A DNA stretch of 19,524 nt from JBBAEA01 sp041656175. Lineage in GTDB: Bacteria > Myxococcota_A > Bradymonadia > UBA4248. Numbering within the stretch: position 1 is the stretch's first letter; each line of letters starts with the position of its first letter. The stretch lies in NCBI GenBank assembly GCA_041656175.1, contig JBBAEA010000061.1, positions 1 to 19,524 on the forward strand, given 5' to 3'. The translations under genes were made by a program, and so were the position numbers. Below the pieces are notes generated by a model, which saw only the letters and a list, made by a program, of their open reading frames with translations, did not search any database and was not told where the DNA came from. Below are positions 1 to 7,563 of the stretch, piece by piece.

Positions 1-241
1 CGAACAAGAAAAAAAACCGTAGGTTTTTCATGAGACTAGATTTGCGCAATCGAACGCAAGCCTGCGTGAGTGCAGCGCAAATCGTAGTCGGAATTGAGGA
101 ACTGAGCCCTTAGAACCCTTTCTCTGTGTAACATATTGACTTTATAGGCTTTATTTTGAAAACTCGCCTGACTTTCTTGCTTTAATCAAGGGGCAGCTTT
201 GAAACCTGTTCCTACTATTTTTGCATAAATCAGAGCGTTCT
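1..241 (+). mobile_element. TA-flanked MITE-like repeat, long form, copy 1 (left end outside window)
   Basis: Bases 1-118 are identical to 16181-16298, and the following ~120 bases align with the right half of the copies at 10995-11192 and 16041-16423. The right end TCAGAGCGTTCT (230-241) matches the inverted terminal sequence of the family and is followed by the dinucleotide TA (242-243). The visible part contains a hairpin with stem AAAAACC/GGTTTTT (12-28) and an 8-bp stem ATTTGCGC/GCGCAAAT (about 40-82). No transposase is encoded, so the copy is non-autonomous. The TA target and short inverted ends fit the IS630/Tc1-mariner pattern; that family assignment is inference. Confidence 0.8.
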
Positions 242-347
242 TAACATATTTGTTACATGTATGAGTGAAAAAAGTGGTGAATTTGGCATTTATAATATTG
301 CATTTTAGTCTTATCTTGCTAAAGTTCAAGCAACCACATAGGGTTTG

Positions 348-390
348 ACGTGTGCATACCTGTTTAACGTGTGTATACCTTGTGTATATC
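348..390 (+). repeat. Short direct repeats upstream of decayed lipoprotein gene
   Basis: The sequence ACGTGTGYATACCT occurs twice with a 19-bp period (starting at 348 and 367), followed by a partial third unit GTGTATATC. It lies about 25-65 bp upstream of the ancestral start codon at 414. Spacing of nearly two helical turns would suit a regulator binding site, but no known operator is recognised. Confidence 0.35.
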
Positions 391-413
391 TATTTACGAT
401 AAGGATTGTTCGA

Positions 414-1058
414 ATGATGAAAAATGTGTTTTAAATCACTTGTGTCGTGGCTGCCATTACACTCTTTACGTCATGCGATGATGACGGTAGTAAAATCAAA
501 TGTAAAGAGCCCAATATTCTGTGCTCTTAAATGTGTGTTAATCCCAACGAGGATGTGAATCACTGCGGTGGTTGCAATGATGCAGGCGGCGTAGATTGCA
601 GTCTAGAGAACAAAATCTGTAAAGCAGGGCTTTGCCAATCCACCAATGCTTGTCTTGCTCCCAATACGCTCTGCGGCTCTGACTGCGTAGATACCCAAAG
701 CAGCGCTAAGCACTGCGGTGACTGCAATGATGCAGGCGGCGTAGATTGCAGTCTAGAGAACAAAATCTGTAAAGATGGGGTTTGCCAATCCACCGACACC
801 TTAGATTATACCCTTGCCGATCCCCAAAACTATAAGGCTTTGCGGGTTTCTGTGGTCTGTCTAGCAAATTGCGGTATTAGTCACATTCTAGACCAAGCAG
901 CCGACCGAAGCCACGACGGCTCCGACGATGGCGCAAAGCGAGCGGGCTATATCACTGCGGATCTGGATCCAACGGAAAGCGGAAAACTACAGTTTACAAT
1001 GGATGCTGGCAGATCAGGCCCCATACAGGTCATCTACGTACACGCAATAGACAAATAA
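414..1058 (+). pseudogene. Decayed Cys-rich repeat lipoprotein (two in-frame TAA stops)
   Basis: Reading from the ATG at 414 gives a lipoprotein-type start: MMKNVF, a TAA stop (432-434), then a hydrophobic stretch ending LFTSC and the acidic CDDDGSK typical after a lipobox. A second TAA lies at 528-530. Both stops are in the same frame as the 175-codon open stretch that starts with ATG 531, so all three pieces form one ancestral gene. The downstream part has two Cys-rich units containing CVNPNEDVNHCGGC and CVDTQSSAKHCGDC, then a C-terminal domain of about 85 residues without a recognised family. It ends at a normal TAA and is followed by a terminator. Translation from 531 would give a protein with no signal peptide, so the 175-aa form is unlikely to be functional at the cell surface. 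Relatives of the repeat occur in surface lipoproteins of Myxococcota-like bacteria (general knowledge). Sequencing error at both stops is the main alternative. Confidence 0.75.
573..793 (+). repeat. 150-bp internal tandem duplication in Cys-rich gene
   Basis: Bases 573-624 are exactly repeated at 723-774, and similarity extends to 643/793 with few changes. The offset is exactly 150 bp, so each unit is 50 codons. The protein unit is the Cys-rich module ending in CQST. Near identity at DNA level indicates recent duplication or gene conversion. Confidence 0.85.
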
Positions 1059-1077
1059 ACCTTGCCAGCTTACGAGC

Positions 1078-1106
1078 AGCATGTTAGCGGCTTAGCCGCG
1101 GCATGC
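1078..1106. other. Palindromic hairpin downstream of decayed gene
   Basis: AGCATG and GCGGCT pair with AGCCGC and CATGCT to form an interrupted stem of about 12 bp with a very small loop. There is no T-run after it, so it is not a classical terminator. Its role is unknown. Confidence 0.4.
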
Positions 1107-1159
1107 TCAAGCTCAAAGAAATAAGCTCCCTCTATTGCGCATGGGTGATTTTCACGAAA

Positions 1160-1199
1160 ACAGCGGTGGCTAATTTAAAGCCGCCGCTGTCGATTTTTT
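1160..1199 (+). terminator. Rho-independent terminator after decayed lipoprotein gene
   Basis: An 11-bp stem ACAGCGGTGGC / GCCGCCGCTGT (one G-T wobble), a 9-nt loop and the downstream CGATTTTTTG make a strong intrinsic terminator for plus-strand transcripts. On the minus strand the stem is followed by TTTTCG, so it may also have stopped transcripts of the convergent lytic transglycosylase gene before the 325-bp element inserted between them. Confidence 0.8.
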
Positions 1200-1274
1200 G
1201 CTCACCATGTGCAAGCTTTCGTAGATGCATTCGTGGGGTTCTATAAAGAAACGAGTTTTCCTGTTTGAGGTAGC

Positions 1275-1599
1275 GAGACCTTTGCACGGCTAAAAATTGT
1301 GAATTTAATTTTACAAATCCGATACAGTTTTAAACAAAATGAGACATTTTGTAGAGAAATATAAGCTAAAAATGCTAATAAAATAAGGCAGGGTGAAGAT
1401 AGAATGACATTTTATTTGAAAAGTGCTTAAAAGAGTGCTTTCTTAGTGCCACAGCCGTCCAGGCTGTGGCCGCTTCGCGCGCGGCCTCAGCCGCGACCAA
1501 TCGCTGACATCCATGTCGCGATTGAAGGGGAGGGGGGTACGGGGGGTAACATCTTTTCTTTGGCACAAAGAAAAGGGTTTCCCCCCGTGCAAAGCTCTC
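1275..1599 (-). mobile_element. 325-bp non-autonomous mobile element, copy 1
   Basis: This is a 325-bp unit with inverted ends GAGACCTTTGCACGG (1275) and CCGTGCAAAGCTCTC (1599). It matches 9260-9584 in reverse complement with about eight differences by eye. Inside are a GCCACAGCC/GGCTGTGGC-type hairpin and a large hairpin at 1539-1588: outer stem ACGGGGGG-(T)-AAC / GTTTCCCCCCGT with one mismatch, inner perfect stem CTTTTCTTTG/CAAAGAAAAG. The hairpin end lies 15 bp from the stop codon of the minus-strand transglycosylase gene. No clear target duplication flanks this copy. A ~63-codon open frame inside is shared with copy 2 but looks like fortuitous coding. Confidence 0.85.
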
Positions 1600-1613
1600 A
1601 ATATGAAAACAAA

Positions 1614-3599
1614 CTATTTCACCCGCAGTTTCATCCCCGTTTTAATGGTAGAGCTCTCCTTGAGTTTGTTCCACTTAAGTAAATGACTCATAGGAACATT
1701 GAATTTTTTGGCGATTTTAGAGAGTGAATCACCTCGTTGTACGGTGTAGTACTTGCTGCTACTGCGACTTGTAGCGCTAACTTTCGATTGCGCCTTATTT
1801 TGTGCGAGCCTCTCCTCCCTCCAAGCCGCGAAATCAGGAGAACCCTTCTTAATGATGCGCGCGTCTTGCTCGGCCAATAAAACAATCTGAGAAATATCTT
1901 TGTTCTTTGGCAAAAAAACCTGCAAATGCATATTGGGGCGCAATTTTGCGCTCGGATCGAGATCGTTCCAAAGCGCTAGCTGCCTTTTACTAATACCCAA
2001 GTGCATCGCAATAACTCCGAGTTTGTCACCGCGCAGCGTAGTATAAAAATAGCGATTGCGATCTGGAAAGCTGAAGTTTTCCGAGCTTACCAAAACCACC
2101 GTTCGATGATCGTTTTCGCCATCCTTGCGGCGTTCTTCCGATTTTTTGGATCTGGCAATAGCGCCCTTTGGTACCAAGATCTCGCTTCCATAGGGCGCCG
2201 TCTCTCGCGAATCAAAACCGTTAAGTGCTCGCAAAACCCTTGCAGGCACGCCGATTTCCTCGGCTAAAAGCTCTATACTTTGGCCAAACTTTAGCGTCAC
2301 GCGCTCGTTGTCTTTGGCATACTTTTTATTCAAATCATCGAAGCGCTCCACAAAACCCTGCATCGAACCCGCGGGAATACGCAGTTTGTAATTGTTCACA
2401 TAGGGCGGGGTATAGTCTTTCAAAAGCTCAGGATTGAGCTCCGCGATAAGTTCAGGCGAACAACGCGCAGCTTTTGCAACGCTGTCTAGCTTTGTACGCG
2501 CAGGAAGCTCGACTACATCAAAATTCCAAGCCTCGTCGTATATGAGCCCCTCAAAGCCAAAGACCTTAGGATTCTTCCCAATAAGGGCCGCAGCTAGAAT
2601 TTTCGGCACATAACGACGCGTTTCATCGTACATTGCACCATATTCTACGAGCTTAAAGTAGTCCGTCGCGTTGTAGCGGTCGATCGCTACGTTCACCGTC
2701 CCCGGACCGCCATTGTATGCAGCCATCGCTAGTGGCCAAGAATGGTAGCGCTGATATTGCTTGCGCAAATATTCTGCCGCCGCCCGCGTCGATTTCTCGG
2801 GGTCAAAACGCTCATCAACATACTCATTAATAATCAGCCCCATACTAACCCCCGTACTCGGAATAAACTGCCACATCCCGCCCGCACTAGCAGGGCTCTT
2901 GACCCGTGTCTTAAAACCACTCTCAATCATGGCCAAGTATAGCAAATCCTCCGGCATCCCCTCCTCGCGCAAAATCCGCGAAATCATCGCCTGCCACTTC
3001 CCCGACCTCTGTAACCAAATCCTTATCGTCCGCGAACCAGGCGACGAGTATAGCGCCAAATACTCCTTCACCGCTCGCTGCTCCAAACAATCTAAACCAA
3101 AGGGTAACAATAAAGTTCCCGCCTTCCCATCAGCCTTCTCCACCCCTTTGTACGGTTCCAACTCCTCTTGAACCATACGCAGCGCCTCCTCCAACGCCCT
3201 GTGCGCCATCCCCCCGTCCGCATCCTCCTCCCTAATCGGGCTTGCCGTCCCCATCAACGATCGCATCGCTTGGTCGTAACTGAGTCGCATCGGGTCACGC
3301 GCCGAAAATACCTCCACCTCCCCCGCTTCATCCCCAAGCTGCTTGCCGCCCGATGGCATAAGTCTGCGCTCCAAAACTCGCATCGCACTGATTTCGTCGT
3401 AGTCCGTTCCACCCGCGCTATCGCTTTCTTCCGCCTCTTCCAAGACCTCATTTAAGAACGCATCCGCCTCATCCTCAATAACCGCGCCCATTTCCTCGCC
3501 GGTGCCGTTTTCTACAAGCTCAGCCTCCTCTGCCAAAACTTGCCCACCGTAGCCGCAAAGCAAAAGTACACTCGCCAAACACCATCCTCTCATTTCCAT
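1614..3599 (-). CDS. MltD-like membrane-associated lytic murein transglycosylase with LysM repeats
   Basis: This enzyme cleaves the beta-1,4 bond between MurNAc and GlcNAc in peptidoglycan in the periplasm, leaving anhydroMurNAc ends. The start is set at ATG 3599 (661 aa), because GGAG lies 5 nt upstream and the product then begins MEMRGW followed by a hydrophobic signal peptide ending near VLAEEAE; an upstream TTG at 3626 is less likely. Next comes an acidic, low-complexity linker (about residues 25-140). The SLT domain (about 165-345) shows the catalytic Glu in AMIESGF (E226), then SAGGMWQF and AAYNGG. The C-terminal half contains degenerate LysM-like segments and a clear final LysM motif (YYTVQRGDSLSKIAKKF, about 616-661) for glycan binding. 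It is longer than E. coli MltD (452 aa) because of the acidic linker and extra LysM-like units. It is transcribed alone. The downstream 325-bp element begins 15 bp after its stop. Confidence 0.92.
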   Translation of the reverse strand: MEMRGWCLASVLLLCGYGGQVLAEEAELVENGTGEEMGAVIEDEADAFLNEVLEEAEESDSAGGTDYDEISAMRVLERRLMPSGGKQLGDEAGEVEVFSARDPMRLSYDQAMRSLMGTASPIREEDADGGMAHRALEEALRMVQEELEPYKGVEKADGKAGTLLLPFGLDCLEQRAVKEYLALYSSPGSRTIRIWLQRSGKWQAMISRILREEGMPEDLLYLAMIESGFKTRVKSPASAGGMWQFIPSTGVSMGLIINEYVDERFDPEKSTRAAAEYLRKQYQRYHSWPLAMAAYNGGPGTVNVAIDRYNATDYFKLVEYGAMYDETRRYVPKILAAALIGKNPKVFGFEGLIYDEAWNFDVVELPARTKLDSVAKAARCSPELIAELNPELLKDYTPPYVNNYKLRIPAGSMQGFVERFDDLNKKYAKDNERVTLKFGQSIELLAEEIGVPARVLRALNGFDSRETAPYGSEILVPKGAIARSKKSEERRKDGENDHRTVVLVSSENFSFPDRNRYFYTTLRGDKLGVIAMHLGISKRQLALWNDLDPSAKLRPNMHLQVFLPKNKDISQIVLLAEQDARIIKKGSPDFAAWREERLAQNKAQSKVSATSRSSSKYYTVQRGDSLSKIAKKFNVPMSHLLKWNKLKESSTIKTGMKLRVK

Positions 3600-3702
3600 G
3601 CTCACTCCATCGTTTCGCCCCCGCAATCATGCTCCACCAAAGCGCCCCCACGCGCAAGTATTCCATAATTTTATGCATTTTTTTGCCTTAATGCTAAATT
3701 TT

Positions 3703-3854
3703 TTGGCAGGGGGGCTTCGCCACCCCTACGCGCAAGCTTCCCTCAGCATGCGCCTGCAAGCGCAAAATTTTGTGCATTGTTTCGCCTAATCGGCGAACCA
3801 CCGCACAAAATGCGCTTTGCGGCCCCTGCTTCGGGCGATCTTGCGCTACCCCCC
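3703..3854 (-). repeat. Long-hairpin palindromic repeat, copy A
   Basis: Read on the minus strand this begins GGGGGGTAGCGC(A)AGATCGCC and ends GCTTGCGCGTAGGGG followed by a CCCCCC run, matching copies at 7312-7459 and 14202-14347. The core stem is ATTTTGTGC (3767-3775) with GCACAAAAT (3803-3811). The apex hairpin TTCGCC-TAATC-GGCGAA spans 3781-3797. Flanking GCGCA arms pair with a 3-nt bulge. It lies in the 436-bp gap between the divergent transglycosylase and peptidase genes. There is no coding potential. Confidence 0.7.
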
Positions 3855-3890
3855 GGGTTGCTTGGCGCAAGTAAGTTTGAGCCGAAAACA

Positions 3891-4020
3891 GCTTCATATG
3901 AAGCAGAAGTTCATTCTTGTGCACTAAAACGACAGCAAGTTTTGCCTACGCGCGCTTTGTGTTTACATTGGATGGGTGGCTAAGGGTTTGCGGCGTTTTG
4001 TCGCAGCAAGCAGCCGCAAA
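3891..4020 (+). promoter_or_regulatory. Leader region of the peptidase gene with palindromes
   Basis: The stretch between the palindromic repeat and the gene at 4036 holds a perfect 14-bp palindrome GCTTCATATGAAGC (3891-3904). It also holds a hairpin with 8-bp stem TTTGCGGC/GCCGCAAA (3987-4020) that ends just before the ribosome-binding site (GGAG at about 4025). The first could be an operator and the second a 5' leader structure. No convincing -35/-10 pair was identified. Confidence 0.3.
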
Positions 4021-4035
4021 GACTGGAGTTAGACC

Positions 4036-5088
4036 ATGCTGCGATACATTAGCACCATCCTCTATATATTGATGCTCTTGCTCTTTGGCGCGATATCGGC
4101 GCAAGCCCAAGGTTTGAGCCCAAACTCCGAGTCGCACATTCTGCACTTTAGCGAAGACTTTTCCTCTACTTGGCTGCTGCGCGAAGGACGCGTTGAACAT
4201 CCAGCGGTTGCGGGTTTGAGCAAAGTCGAGGCGAACAAATTATATTTTTACGTTGATCCCAACTACGAGCTCCGCGCGCAAAGCGTAATTCAGTCCTCAG
4301 CCTCAGCTCGCGAAATGACGATGCGCTACTTGCCAGAATCTTTTGTCTCTGATGTGCACATTTACTTGCTTGGCGATATCAATCAGTATTTTGAAGGTCT
4401 TGGAGAGAAGGCGCGCGCGCCATCGTGGGCAGCAGGGCTCGCAATTTTGAGCGATGGAGTGATTTTAATACGCTTAAAGCCTACTACGGCTTCGCTTATC
4501 GAGCCAGAGCGCACCTTAGCGCACGAACTCAATCACATCGCGCTAAAGCGTATGAGCAACAATAATCCGCTTCCGCACTGGTTCTATGAGGGCTTCGCTA
4601 TGCTCTCCACCGAAAAGTGGAACATTCACCGCGCCGAAATTTTGGCGCATGCCTCTATGACTGGCCGCATCTTTGCGTTCGATAAAATTAGCAATAGTTT
4701 TCCTGCACAAGGTGCAGCCGTCGATCTAGCCTACGCACAGTCCAGCCACTTCGTGTCTTGGATAGTAAAACAATGGGGTGAAGCGAATTTTAAACGCTTT
4801 CTTGAAAGAATCGCCGCAGGAACAGCGTTTAAAGATGCGTTTCGTAGTCAATACGGTGTGGCACTGGCGAGCGCTGAGATGGAGTGGCGCAGCGGATTGG
4901 AGAAGAAAAACAGCTGGTTTGCACCGCTACTCACTATCACTTCGATTTTGATGTTTTTGGGAGCCGTGATAGTGTTGGGTTTAGGGATTATGCGCCAAAA
5001 ACGGCGTAAACGCGCCCTAAAACAGCCCGATGCTCTCCCGCGAGAGGCGTTGCCCAAAAATCTTAGACACTTCGGTCCCTTTACTTAA
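4036..5088 (+). CDS. Membrane-anchored gluzincin metallopeptidase (peptidase MA-like)
   Basis: This 350-aa protein begins with a signal peptide (about 1-25, ending SAQAQG). It carries the zinc-peptidase signature HELNH (H163, E164, H167) followed by PHWFYEGFAM, where E185 is the expected third zinc ligand. This spacing is typical of the peptidase MA-like gluzincin group. After the catalytic region there is a helical segment (YAQSSHFVSWIVKQW) also typical of that group. Then come one transmembrane helix (about 295-319) and a short, very basic tail, predicted cytoplasmic. The catalytic domain should therefore face the periplasm. The substrate is unknown. GGAG lies 7 nt before the ATG. It precedes a small-protein gene by 182 bp and may be transcribed separately from the operon after it. 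Confidence 0.82.
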   Translation: MLRYISTILYILMLLLFGAISAQAQGLSPNSESHILHFSEDFSSTWLLREGRVEHPAVAGLSKVEANKLYFYVDPNYELRAQSVIQSSASAREMTMRYLPESFVSDVHIYLLGDINQYFEGLGEKARAPSWAAGLAILSDGVILIRLKPTTASLIEPERTLAHELNHIALKRMSNNNPLPHWFYEGFAMLSTEKWNIHRAEILAHASMTGRIFAFDKISNSFPAQGAAVDLAYAQSSHFVSWIVKQWGEANFKRFLERIAAGTAFKDAFRSQYGVALASAEMEWRSGLEKKNSWFAPLLTITSILMFLGAVIVLGLGIMRQKRRKRALKQPDALPREALPKNLRHFGPFT

Positions 5089-5270
5089 TTCTTCCGACGT
5101 GACCTAAGTTTTAGGCAAAATTGGCTAAATATTAGGCTAAATGTAGGTAAAAGTGAGATACATCGAAAAATTCTTGAAGAAGTACTAGATTTTTTCGTAC
5201 AGATTGATTAAGTAGAGCTTGCCCGAGGCGAGTTCGGGTTAGTAAACGGGGGATTTTCAAGGAGATGAAG

Positions 5271-5450
5271 ATGAAAGACGAAAAGAGATTGACTCCAACA
5301 AGCGAAAATAAAAATAAAACGATTGATATTAAGGATGTTTTGGCACGTCGCCGAACCGAATCTAAACTAGATAGCCCCGAGGAAATGGATGCCATGTGGG
5401 ATCGCTCGCTAGAATTCTTTGAGGAAAGTGCGAAGGAGCTAGCTCGATAA
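5271..5450 (+). CDS. Small hypothetical acidic/basic protein (59 aa)
   Basis: A short, highly charged, soluble protein without signal peptide or cysteine. The middle is basic (LARRR) and the C-terminal part acidic (SPEEMDAMWDRSLEFFEESAKEL), probably an amphipathic helix. AAGGAG ends directly at the upstream ATG 5265, so ATG 5271, six bases from the ribosome-binding site, is the better start. No family is recognised. It sits 66 bp before a lipoprotein gene and heads a likely operon running through cmk. The gene is supported by a strong ribosome-binding site and by position rather than by homology. Confidence 0.6.
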   Translation: MKDEKRLTPTSENKNKTIDIKDVLARRRTESKLDSPEEMDAMWDRSLEFFEESAKELAR

Positions 5451-5516
5451 CGAAATTTTGCGTTAATGACAAAGCACTGCTACAAAGCTTTTAGCGGTCT
5501 AAGACGGAGGCTAGTT

Positions 5517-5861
5517 TTGGATAGTTTAAGAGCGGTAATTTTGTTAGCAGTGCTTTTTTTTGTTTGCGCGTGCTCCAGTGAGTCTGAACGCGTAGCGCGC
5601 TATTGCATTCGTTGGGAAGAAGCGGTGAGTAGTGCTAGCAACTGCCCGCAGATGGCTACGAATTTACGAGCCTTTGCAAGGAGTTGGCAAGCTTACGTTT
5701 GGAGCGATGTCGGCGAGATCTGTGAGCAAACCACTGCGTGTTTACCCTGCAAAGAGGCGGCGCGCGAAATGCTGGTGCGTTGTGGCCAAAGCATAGCGCT
5801 CGCCGATGTTATAGAAGAGTTTAAAGTATCGACGACGCTGCGAAGACGAGCACGCGAGTAG
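5517..5861 (+). CDS. Small Cys-rich predicted lipoprotein
   Basis: The preferred start is TTG 5517, giving 114 aa, because GGAGG lies six bases upstream and the product then starts with a compact lipoprotein signal (MDSLRAVILLAVLFFVCAC). The lipobox is FVCAC with the lipidated Cys followed by SSESE. An ATG at 5466 in the same frame has no ribosome-binding site and would add a long basic leader. The mature part contains several cysteines (YCIRWEE, SNCPQM, EICEQTTACLPC, VRCGQS), suggesting disulfides in the periplasm. No known family is recognised. The next gene starts 20 bp downstream and uses an almost identical leader (GGAGGCTAGTTT), which supports both starts and co-translation. Confidence 0.65.
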   Translation: MDSLRAVILLAVLFFVCACSSESERVARYCIRWEEAVSSASNCPQMATNLRAFARSWQAYVWSDVGEICEQTTACLPCKEAAREMLVRCGQSIALADVIEEFKVSTTLRRRARE

Positions 5862-5881
5862 GCGATTTGGAGGCTAGTTTG

Positions 5882-6586
5882 ATGCGCAAATGTTGGCATA
5901 CTTTAGCTTTAAGCATGATATTGCTTGGCTTTTTTGGGCTAGGTTTTGTTCTGCCACACGAAGCAAATGCGCAAGAAAATCCCTCGGGCGCTTTAGAATT
6001 TGGTGTTTTGTACGGTCATGGAATGGGTGGGAGCGACTCGCTATCTGCGTATGCACGCGCTATGGCTGTGGATCGCGTTCCTGGTACAATGGTGGGGCGT
6101 TTTGGGGAGCTCTATCTGTCATTAGGTATGGGCTTAAAAGGCGAAGCTGTAGCGTACTCGGCGGGCCTAAAGTTTGGTTTGGGGCTGGGAACGGACTATT
6201 TAGTTCTATTCCTCGCTACGGGGCTTATGGTCGATGGGTTTTCGGCCGTTAAAGAGAGCGGGAAGGCCAAACAAATTAAGCCTGGCCTAGGTCTACCGCT
6301 AGCACTTGGTTTTTGGGTCGATCCCATGCCAGGACTATACGTTTATATGATAGCAGAGCCGAGTTGGGCGTTTTTTGCTAAGGGGCGAAAAACTACGCCG
6401 TATCTTCCCTTTAGCTTTGCTTGGGAGCTGCGACTGCGCGGTGGTGTCGGTTTTGATATATCGAAAGTACACATTCGCCTTGATTATACTTTTCACCAAT
6501 TAGCGCCGCATCCTTGGCATCAGGTTTCGATCGGCTTTGGCCTTTCATCAAAGTATATGGCAAATTTAGGGAAAGAGCCCTTATAG
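5882..6586 (+). CDS. Secreted protein, probable outer-membrane beta-barrel
   Basis: With ATG 5882 (GGAGG eight bases upstream) the product has 234 aa and a clear signal peptide ending ANA-QE (about residue 31). The mature chain is rich in Gly and in alternating hydrophobic/aromatic residues: LEFGVLYGHGMGGSD, LYLSLGMGLKG, AGLKFGLGLG, LPLALGFWVD, VHIRLDYTFHQL, VSIGFGLSSKY. This pattern fits beta-strands of a small outer-membrane barrel. No named family is recognised, and the barrel is inferred from composition only. It lies 20 bp after the small lipoprotein and 25 bp before cmk, so the three are probably one transcript. Confidence 0.65.
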   Translation: MRKCWHTLALSMILLGFFGLGFVLPHEANAQENPSGALEFGVLYGHGMGGSDSLSAYARAMAVDRVPGTMVGRFGELYLSLGMGLKGEAVAYSAGLKFGLGLGTDYLVLFLATGLMVDGFSAVKESGKAKQIKPGLGLPLALGFWVDPMPGLYVYMIAEPSWAFFAKGRKTTPYLPFSFAWELRLRGGVGFDISKVHIRLDYTFHQLAPHPWHQVSIGFGLSSKYMANLGKEPL

Positions 6587-6611
6587 ATTCTGGCTTCATG
6601 AGGTTTTCTAT

Positions 6612-7289
6612 ATGATTATTGCAGTAGATGGTCCAAGTGGTGCTGGCAAAAGTTCGGTTTGCCGCGAGGTAGCGCGTCGTATGGGATTTCGGATCCTAGA
6701 CACGGGAGCCATATATCGCTCGGTGGCGCTACTTAGCATGGAAGCGAAAATGACGGCACTAAGCGATTTGCTAAAAATCGCTAAAACGCTGCCTTTACGC
6801 TTTGTGCCTACAGAAGAAGGGCAAAAGGTCTACATTGGGGATCGCGACGTAAGCGCAGAAATTCGTAGTTTTGCAGTAACGCAACGCGTCAATGAGATCT
6901 CGCAGATAGCAGAGCTACGTGCAGCGCTCTTAGATTTACAGCGACGTTTGGCTGTGGATGGCGACGTTATTGTAGAAGGCCGCGATATCGGTAGTGTTGT
7001 TTTTCCCGAGGCTGAGCTGAAGATCTTTTATACAGCCTCTGTTCAAGCGCGTGCAAAACGGCGCTTAGCCGAGTTTGAAGCCAAGGGCGAGCAACTCAAT
7101 TACGAGGAAGTATTGGAACAAATTCGCGCAAGAGATGAGAGTGAATACCATAGAGAGGCTTCACCGCTTGTACAGTGCGAGGACGCTGTGGTTCTTGATA
7201 CTTCGGCGCTCAATTTTGAGGAGTCATGCGCCGCTATGCAGGCGCTTATTCTTAAGGCGCAAGCCCTTAGGCGGGATTTGCCGCGCTAG
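6612..7289 (+). CDS. cmk: Cytidylate kinase
   Basis: A 225-aa cytosolic enzyme phosphorylating CMP and dCMP with ATP in pyrimidine nucleotide salvage and synthesis. Visible family landmarks are the P-loop GPSGAGKSS (7-15), the substrate motif LDTGAIYRS (29-37), VEGRDIGSVVFPEAELKIFYTAS in the middle third, and the lid/CMP-binding segment RARDESEYHREASPL. The length matches bacterial Cmk. The ribosome-binding site is weak (GAGG about 8 nt upstream). In many bacteria cmk precedes rpsA, but here a palindromic repeat and an unrelated gene follow, so that linkage is absent. Confidence 0.97.
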   Translation: MIIAVDGPSGAGKSSVCREVARRMGFRILDTGAIYRSVALLSMEAKMTALSDLLKIAKTLPLRFVPTEEGQKVYIGDRDVSAEIRSFAVTQRVNEISQIAELRAALLDLQRRLAVDGDVIVEGRDIGSVVFPEAELKIFYTASVQARAKRRLAEFEAKGEQLNYEEVLEQIRARDESEYHREASPLVQCEDAVVLDTSALNFEESCAAMQALILKAQALRRDLPR

Positions 7290-7311
7290 CTCACAGGCAA
7301 GCGGAGTATTT

Positions 7312-7459
7312 GGGGGGTAGCGCGAGATCGCCTGAGGAATTCGCCTAGAGCCGCATTTTTTGCGCTGGATTGGCGAATAGCCGATACAGCGCAAAAAATA
7401 TTGCGGCTTTTGGCGAATTACGAGGGAAGCTCGCGCGTAGGGGGGTAGCCCCCCGCCAG
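7312..7459 (+). repeat. Long-hairpin palindromic repeat, copy B
   Basis: This is the same family as 3703-3854 and 14202-14347, in plus orientation, starting 22 bp after the cmk stop. It begins GGGGGGTAGCGCGAGATCGCC. The core is a perfect 12-bp stem TTTTTTGCGCTG (7356-7367) with CAGCGCAAAAAA (7387-7398). The stem continues outward through GCCGCA arms with a 3-nt bulge, AATTCGCC/GGCGAATT and GCGCGAG/CTCGCGC. It may act as a transcript end or stabilising structure for the cmk operon. There is no coding potential. The rest of the 7290-7563 gap holds only a small GGCA/TGCC hairpin near 7502. Confidence 0.72.
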
Positions 7460-7563
7460 AAGGCAGCGAGTTATTATCAATACAAGAATTTGCTTTTGTA
7501 AGGCACTAGATGCCTAATAGATTGTTTTACTTGCATATTTCAACATCATAGTAGTGATTAGCC

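Noticed and set aside
573..793. Possible CRISPR-like array
   Set aside because: There are only two units, they lie within a coding frame and encode Cys-rich modules, and there are no short spaced repeats or cas genes.
560..799. 79-codon open frame antisense to the Cys-rich repeats
   Set aside because: It is a shadow of the tandem duplication on the other strand, with no start signal.
414..1058. Reassignment or programmed readthrough of TAA
   Set aside because: TAA ends other intact genes in the window (for example at 5086-5088 and 10993-10995), and no readthrough signal is visible.
1375..1566. 63-codon open frame on the minus strand inside the 325-bp element, repeated in copy 2 within 9158-9484
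   Set aside because: It covers the structural hairpins of the element, has low-complexity composition and no ribosome-binding site, and is shared only because the DNA is repeated.
2742..3455. Several plus-strand open frames within the transglycosylase gene
   Set aside because: The minus-strand frame has clear SLT and LysM motifs; these are antisense shadows.
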